NCBI RefSeq assembly: GCF_016765615.1
Contig: NZ_JAESWA010000019.1
Coordinates: 178,107 to 242,106 of the forward strand
Length of the DNA: 64,000 nt
Direction: 5' to 3'
Source of the DNA: Clostridium paridis
GTDB taxonomy: Bacteria > Bacillota > Clostridia > Clostridiales > Clostridiaceae
The notes beneath the pieces were generated by a model, which searched no databases, had not been told where the DNA came from, and saw only the letters and a list, made by a program, of their open reading frames with translations. The position numbers and the translations under genes are program-made. This document shows, piece by piece, positions 61,728 to 64,000 of this stretch. The stretch's first letter is position 1, and each line of letters starts with the position of its first letter.

Positions 61728-63845
61728 ATGCTAGATGTTGTGAAAAGAGACGGTAGAGAAACAAAATTTAACTCAGAGAAAATTTCTAATGCAATTAAAC
61801 GTGCGGCAGAGGAAGCTGGAAGTCACTTAAGAGAAGGGCAAGTTATTGACTTAGTACAGAAGGTTATAACCTACATAGAAATGTCAGAACAAGAGAGAGT
61901 TACAGTAGAGGAAATCCAAAATCTTGTGGTTAGAGCACTAAAAGATAGTGGATTAAATGAAATTGCAGGTAATTATTCAGCCTACAGAGATGAAAGAACA
62001 AAGGTTAGAGAAATAAAATCAGATCTAATGACTGCGATTAAAAAAATAGGTGTAGAGACAGATAGAGATAATGCTAATGTAGGGAATAATTTTTCTTCAA
62101 AGCTACTAAGAATTGCATCTGAGTCGAACAAATGGCACAACTTAGCATCAATGCCAAAGCATCTAGCAAAAGCTCACGAAAATGGAGATGTATATTACCA
62201 TGATTTAGATTCGTACAACTTGACAACAAATTGTCTACATATTCCTACAAAGGAAATGCTTGAAAAGGGTTTCAACACTGGATATGGTACGATTAATAAG
62301 CCTAGAAGAATTGAAACAGCAGCAGAACTTTCTTGTATATTATTACAATCTACTCAAAATGATATGTTTGGTGGACAGTCTCATCCAGACTTTGATAATG
62401 ATATGGCTATGTTCATTGAGCCAACAAGAGAGGAAATTAAAGAAGAGCTTGTATCATATGGCTTAGAAGGAGAAAAGTTAGAAGAAACTATAGAGAGAAA
62501 ACTTGTTGAAAGAGTTCATCAAGCAATGCAAGGAGTAGTTTATAATCTTAATACAATGCATTCAAGAGCTGGATCACAAGTGCCATTTTCTTCAATAAAC
62601 TTAGGAATTCCTCATTCGAAGGAAGCTGCATTAGTATGTGAAGCCTTCTTATTAGAATATGAAAAAGGACTTGGTAGAGGAGAACAGCCTATATTCCCTA
62701 ATATAATTTTTAGAGTTAAGGAAGGGGTAAATAGAGAGTCAGAAGATCCTTACCATTATTTATATAAATTAGCTTGCAGAGTTGCTGCAAAGAGAATGAA
62801 CCCAACATTTATGAATATAGATGCTGACTTTAATAAGGAATACTATGATAAAGGATACATGCCGGCCACAATGGGATGTAGAACATATCTAATGAAAAAT
62901 GTAAATGGGGAACCTGGTTGTAAGGGAAGAGGAAATATTGCTCCAACCACAATCAACTTACCAAGAATAGGTCTCCTTGCTAAAGGTGATATTAATAAAT
63001 TCTTTGAAATTTTTGACACGAGAATAGAACTAGCAAAAGAATCATTACTTCATAGATATGGTGTATTAAAACAATTAAGAGTTAAGGATTTGCCTTTTGT
63101 TGCTGGACAACATTTAATGAAAGGTGCAGAAGGGTTAGATCAAAATGATTCCATTGAACCTATATTAAAGCAAGGTACATGGGGTATAGGATTTATAGGA
63201 TTAGCTGAAACACTAGTTGCACTAATTGGTAAACATCATGGAGAAAGTGAAGAAGCTAGAGAATTAGGCGTTAAAATAGTAACTTATTTAAGAGAGAAAT
63301 GTGATAGATTTATAGAAGAAACTAAATTAAACTGGAGTTGTTACGCTACACCAGCAGAAGGACTTAGCGGTAAGTTTATTAAACAAGACCAGAAGATGTT
63401 TGGTAAAGTAAAAGGTGTAACAGATAAAGAGTACTACACAAATAGCTATCATGTACCAGTAAGTCAACCTATATCTATAAAAACTAAAATTGAAATAGAA
63501 GCTCCTTATCATAAGCTTTGCAATGCTGGACATATAAGTTATCTTGAAGTAGATGATTGTCCAAATGGAGATGCTATAATGGATATTCTTAATTATGCAT
63601 ATAAGAATACCAATATAAGCTACTTAGGAATAAACTTCCATATAAGATACTGCAGAACTTGTGGAACATATCTTCACAGCAATGAGAGCAAATGCACAAG
63701 TTGCGGAAGTTCAGATATCCAAGGAGTATCAAGAGTAACTGGATACCTAAGCTTAGATGAAAGATTTGGCCCAGGAAAATATCAGGAGAGAGAAGATAGA
63801 ATCACTCATACTGAAAAACATAATAAGAACTATAAGTGTGTATAA
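61728..63845 (+). CDS. nrdD: anaerobic (class III) ribonucleoside-triphosphate reductase
   Basis: Reduces ribonucleotides to deoxyribonucleotides with a glycyl radical installed by NrdG. Start ATG 61728 is behind GGAGGT and gives the usual N-terminus (MLDVVKRDGRE); a TTG at 61653 with AAAGGAGA could add 25 residues. N-terminal ATP-cone (about 1-95), catalytic body, C-terminal zinc site CRTC...CTSC and the radical Gly672 in RVTGYLS. 705 residues, normal length. Leader carries family A copy 3. nrdG is not visible in the remaining 150 bp. No NrdR box was seen. Confidence 0.95.
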   Translation: MLDVVKRDGRETKFNSEKISNAIKRAAEEAGSHLREGQVIDLVQKVITYIEMSEQERVTVEEIQNLVVRALKDSGLNEIAGNYSAYRDERTKVREIKSDLMTAIKKIGVETDRDNANVGNNFSSKLLRIASESNKWHNLASMPKHLAKAHENGDVYYHDLDSYNLTTNCLHIPTKEMLEKGFNTGYGTINKPRRIETAAELSCILLQSTQNDMFGGQSHPDFDNDMAMFIEPTREEIKEELVSYGLEGEKLEETIERKLVERVHQAMQGVVYNLNTMHSRAGSQVPFSSINLGIPHSKEAALVCEAFLLEYEKGLGRGEQPIFPNIIFRVKEGVNRESEDPYHYLYKLACRVAAKRMNPTFMNIDADFNKEYYDKGYMPATMGCRTYLMKNVNGEPGCKGRGNIAPTTINLPRIGLLAKGDINKFFEIFDTRIELAKESLLHRYGVLKQLRVKDLPFVAGQHLMKGAEGLDQNDSIEPILKQGTWGIGFIGLAETLVALIGKHHGESEEARELGVKIVTYLREKCDRFIEETKLNWSCYATPAEGLSGKFIKQDQKMFGKVKGVTDKEYYTNSYHVPVSQPISIKTKIEIEAPYHKLCNAGHISYLEVDDCPNGDAIMDILNYAYKNTNISYLGINFHIRYCRTCGTYLHSNESKCTSCGSSDIQGVSRVTGYLSLDERFGPGKYQEREDRITHTEKHNKNYKCV

Positions 63846-63852
63846 TACTTTT

Positions 63853-63890
63853 AAAACCTTCCTAATTTATTAGGAAGGTTTTCTTTTTGT
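63853..63890 (+). terminator. terminator of nrdD
   Basis: AAAACCTTCCTAA (63853-63865) with TTAGGAAGGTTTT (63870-63882), then T-rich. Confidence 0.9.
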
Positions 63891-63899
63891 GTAACGAAT

Positions 63900-63920
63900 A
63901 CCACAGGTTATACCTGTGGT
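63900..63920. other. perfect hairpin/palindrome near window end
   Basis: ACCACAGGT-TAT-ACCTGTGGT, 9-bp arms, not followed by T. It could be an operator or an element end. Confidence 0.5.
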
Positions 63921-63938
63921 TCAAAAAAGCTTATAGCT

Positions 63939-64000
63939 ATGAGTAGAAAAAAAGAAACCTCATTTGATAAAATTATTGCAGGTTCGCCAACCGCATTAAT
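63939..64000 (+). CDS. possible start of a gene running off the window
   Basis: ATG 63939 opens a frame to the edge (MSRKKETSFDKIIAGSPTAL). No clear RBS precedes it and no family is recognised. If the frame continues it would be the gene after nrdD; it does not look like NrdG. Confidence 0.25.
   Translation, partial: MSRKKETSFDKIIAGSPTAL

Noticed and set aside
63900..64000. IS200/IS605-type left end (hairpin followed by tnpA)
   Set aside because: The hairpin-then-ORF layout is suggestive, but the visible peptide does not resemble TnpA and the window ends too early.

Overview
The window is low-GC, gene-dense DNA from a spore-forming, anaerobic Firmicute, most likely Clostridium sensu stricto (cluster I). 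The evidence is strong AGGAGG ribosome-binding sites with many TTG/GTG starts, a SleC-type spore cortex-lytic enzyme, SpmA/SpmB, an anaerobic (class III) ribonucleotide reductase, an archaeal-type PEP carboxylase as in C. perfringens, several radical SAM proteins, two T-box leaders and a ykkC-type leader. No rRNA, tRNA, CRISPR array, transposase or prophage is visible. Species is not assigned.

Layout. 1-2.2 kb: end of an oligopeptide/metal-type ABC importer and an orphan aromatic-domain protein. 2.6-8.3 kb: carAB behind a PyrR-type attenuator, then a ykkC/guanidine-I-type leader driving an ACT-domain protein, then a YciI-like gene with two LexA-like boxes. 8.3-18 kb: HD-GYP phosphodiesterase, murI, STAS-like protein, cyclophilin, a LexA-fold HTH protein, a cluster of DnaA boxes, sleC, radical SAM, YkvI-like carrier, lipoprotein. 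18-24 kb: MnmL/YtqA-like radical SAM, PadR-VanZ pair, RlmI-like methyltransferase and small orphans. 24-30 kb: T-box-ileS (type 2) and a CcpA-like regulator. 30-43 kb: spmAB, ABC exporter, radical SAM/SPASM, MATE, aminopeptidase P, phasin-like/UbiB pair, ppcA, FUSC-like protein. 43-53 kb: MarR, T-box-metG-metG2, Crp/Fnr, and the Bacillus-like tatD-yabE-rnmV-rsmA block. 53-64 kb: orphan proteins, lgt plus an overlapping lipoprotein, Mrp, ferredoxin, PadR-DegV, a DUF3048 lipoprotein and nrdD.

The most unusual content is non-coding. Two families of dispersed structured elements occupy the 5' leaders. Family A (about 195 bp; full copies before ileS, metG and nrdD; part-copies before the ferredoxin and Crp/Fnr genes) has a left module bounded by inverted repeats that starts on or near a poly-T tract, usually a terminator's, and a nearly invariant right module of two hairpins, the second terminator-like, upstream of the next gene. 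Family B (72-101 nt; four copies plus degenerate ones) is a hairpin whose stems differ in sequence between copies yet stay complementary, around nearly constant internal-loop motifs. That is the signature of a selected RNA (or single-stranded DNA) fold. One family B copy lies inside the unusually long ileS T-box leader. These elements do not match any RNA family I can name.

Regulation is otherwise readable: PyrR, guanidine, tRNA-Ile and tRNA-Met sensing leaders; LexA-like, cre-like, PadR-type and MarR-type operators; and intrinsic terminators, often bidirectional, between most convergent genes. Several start codons were moved from the longest open frame to an internal codon with a well-spaced ribosome-binding site; each case is noted.
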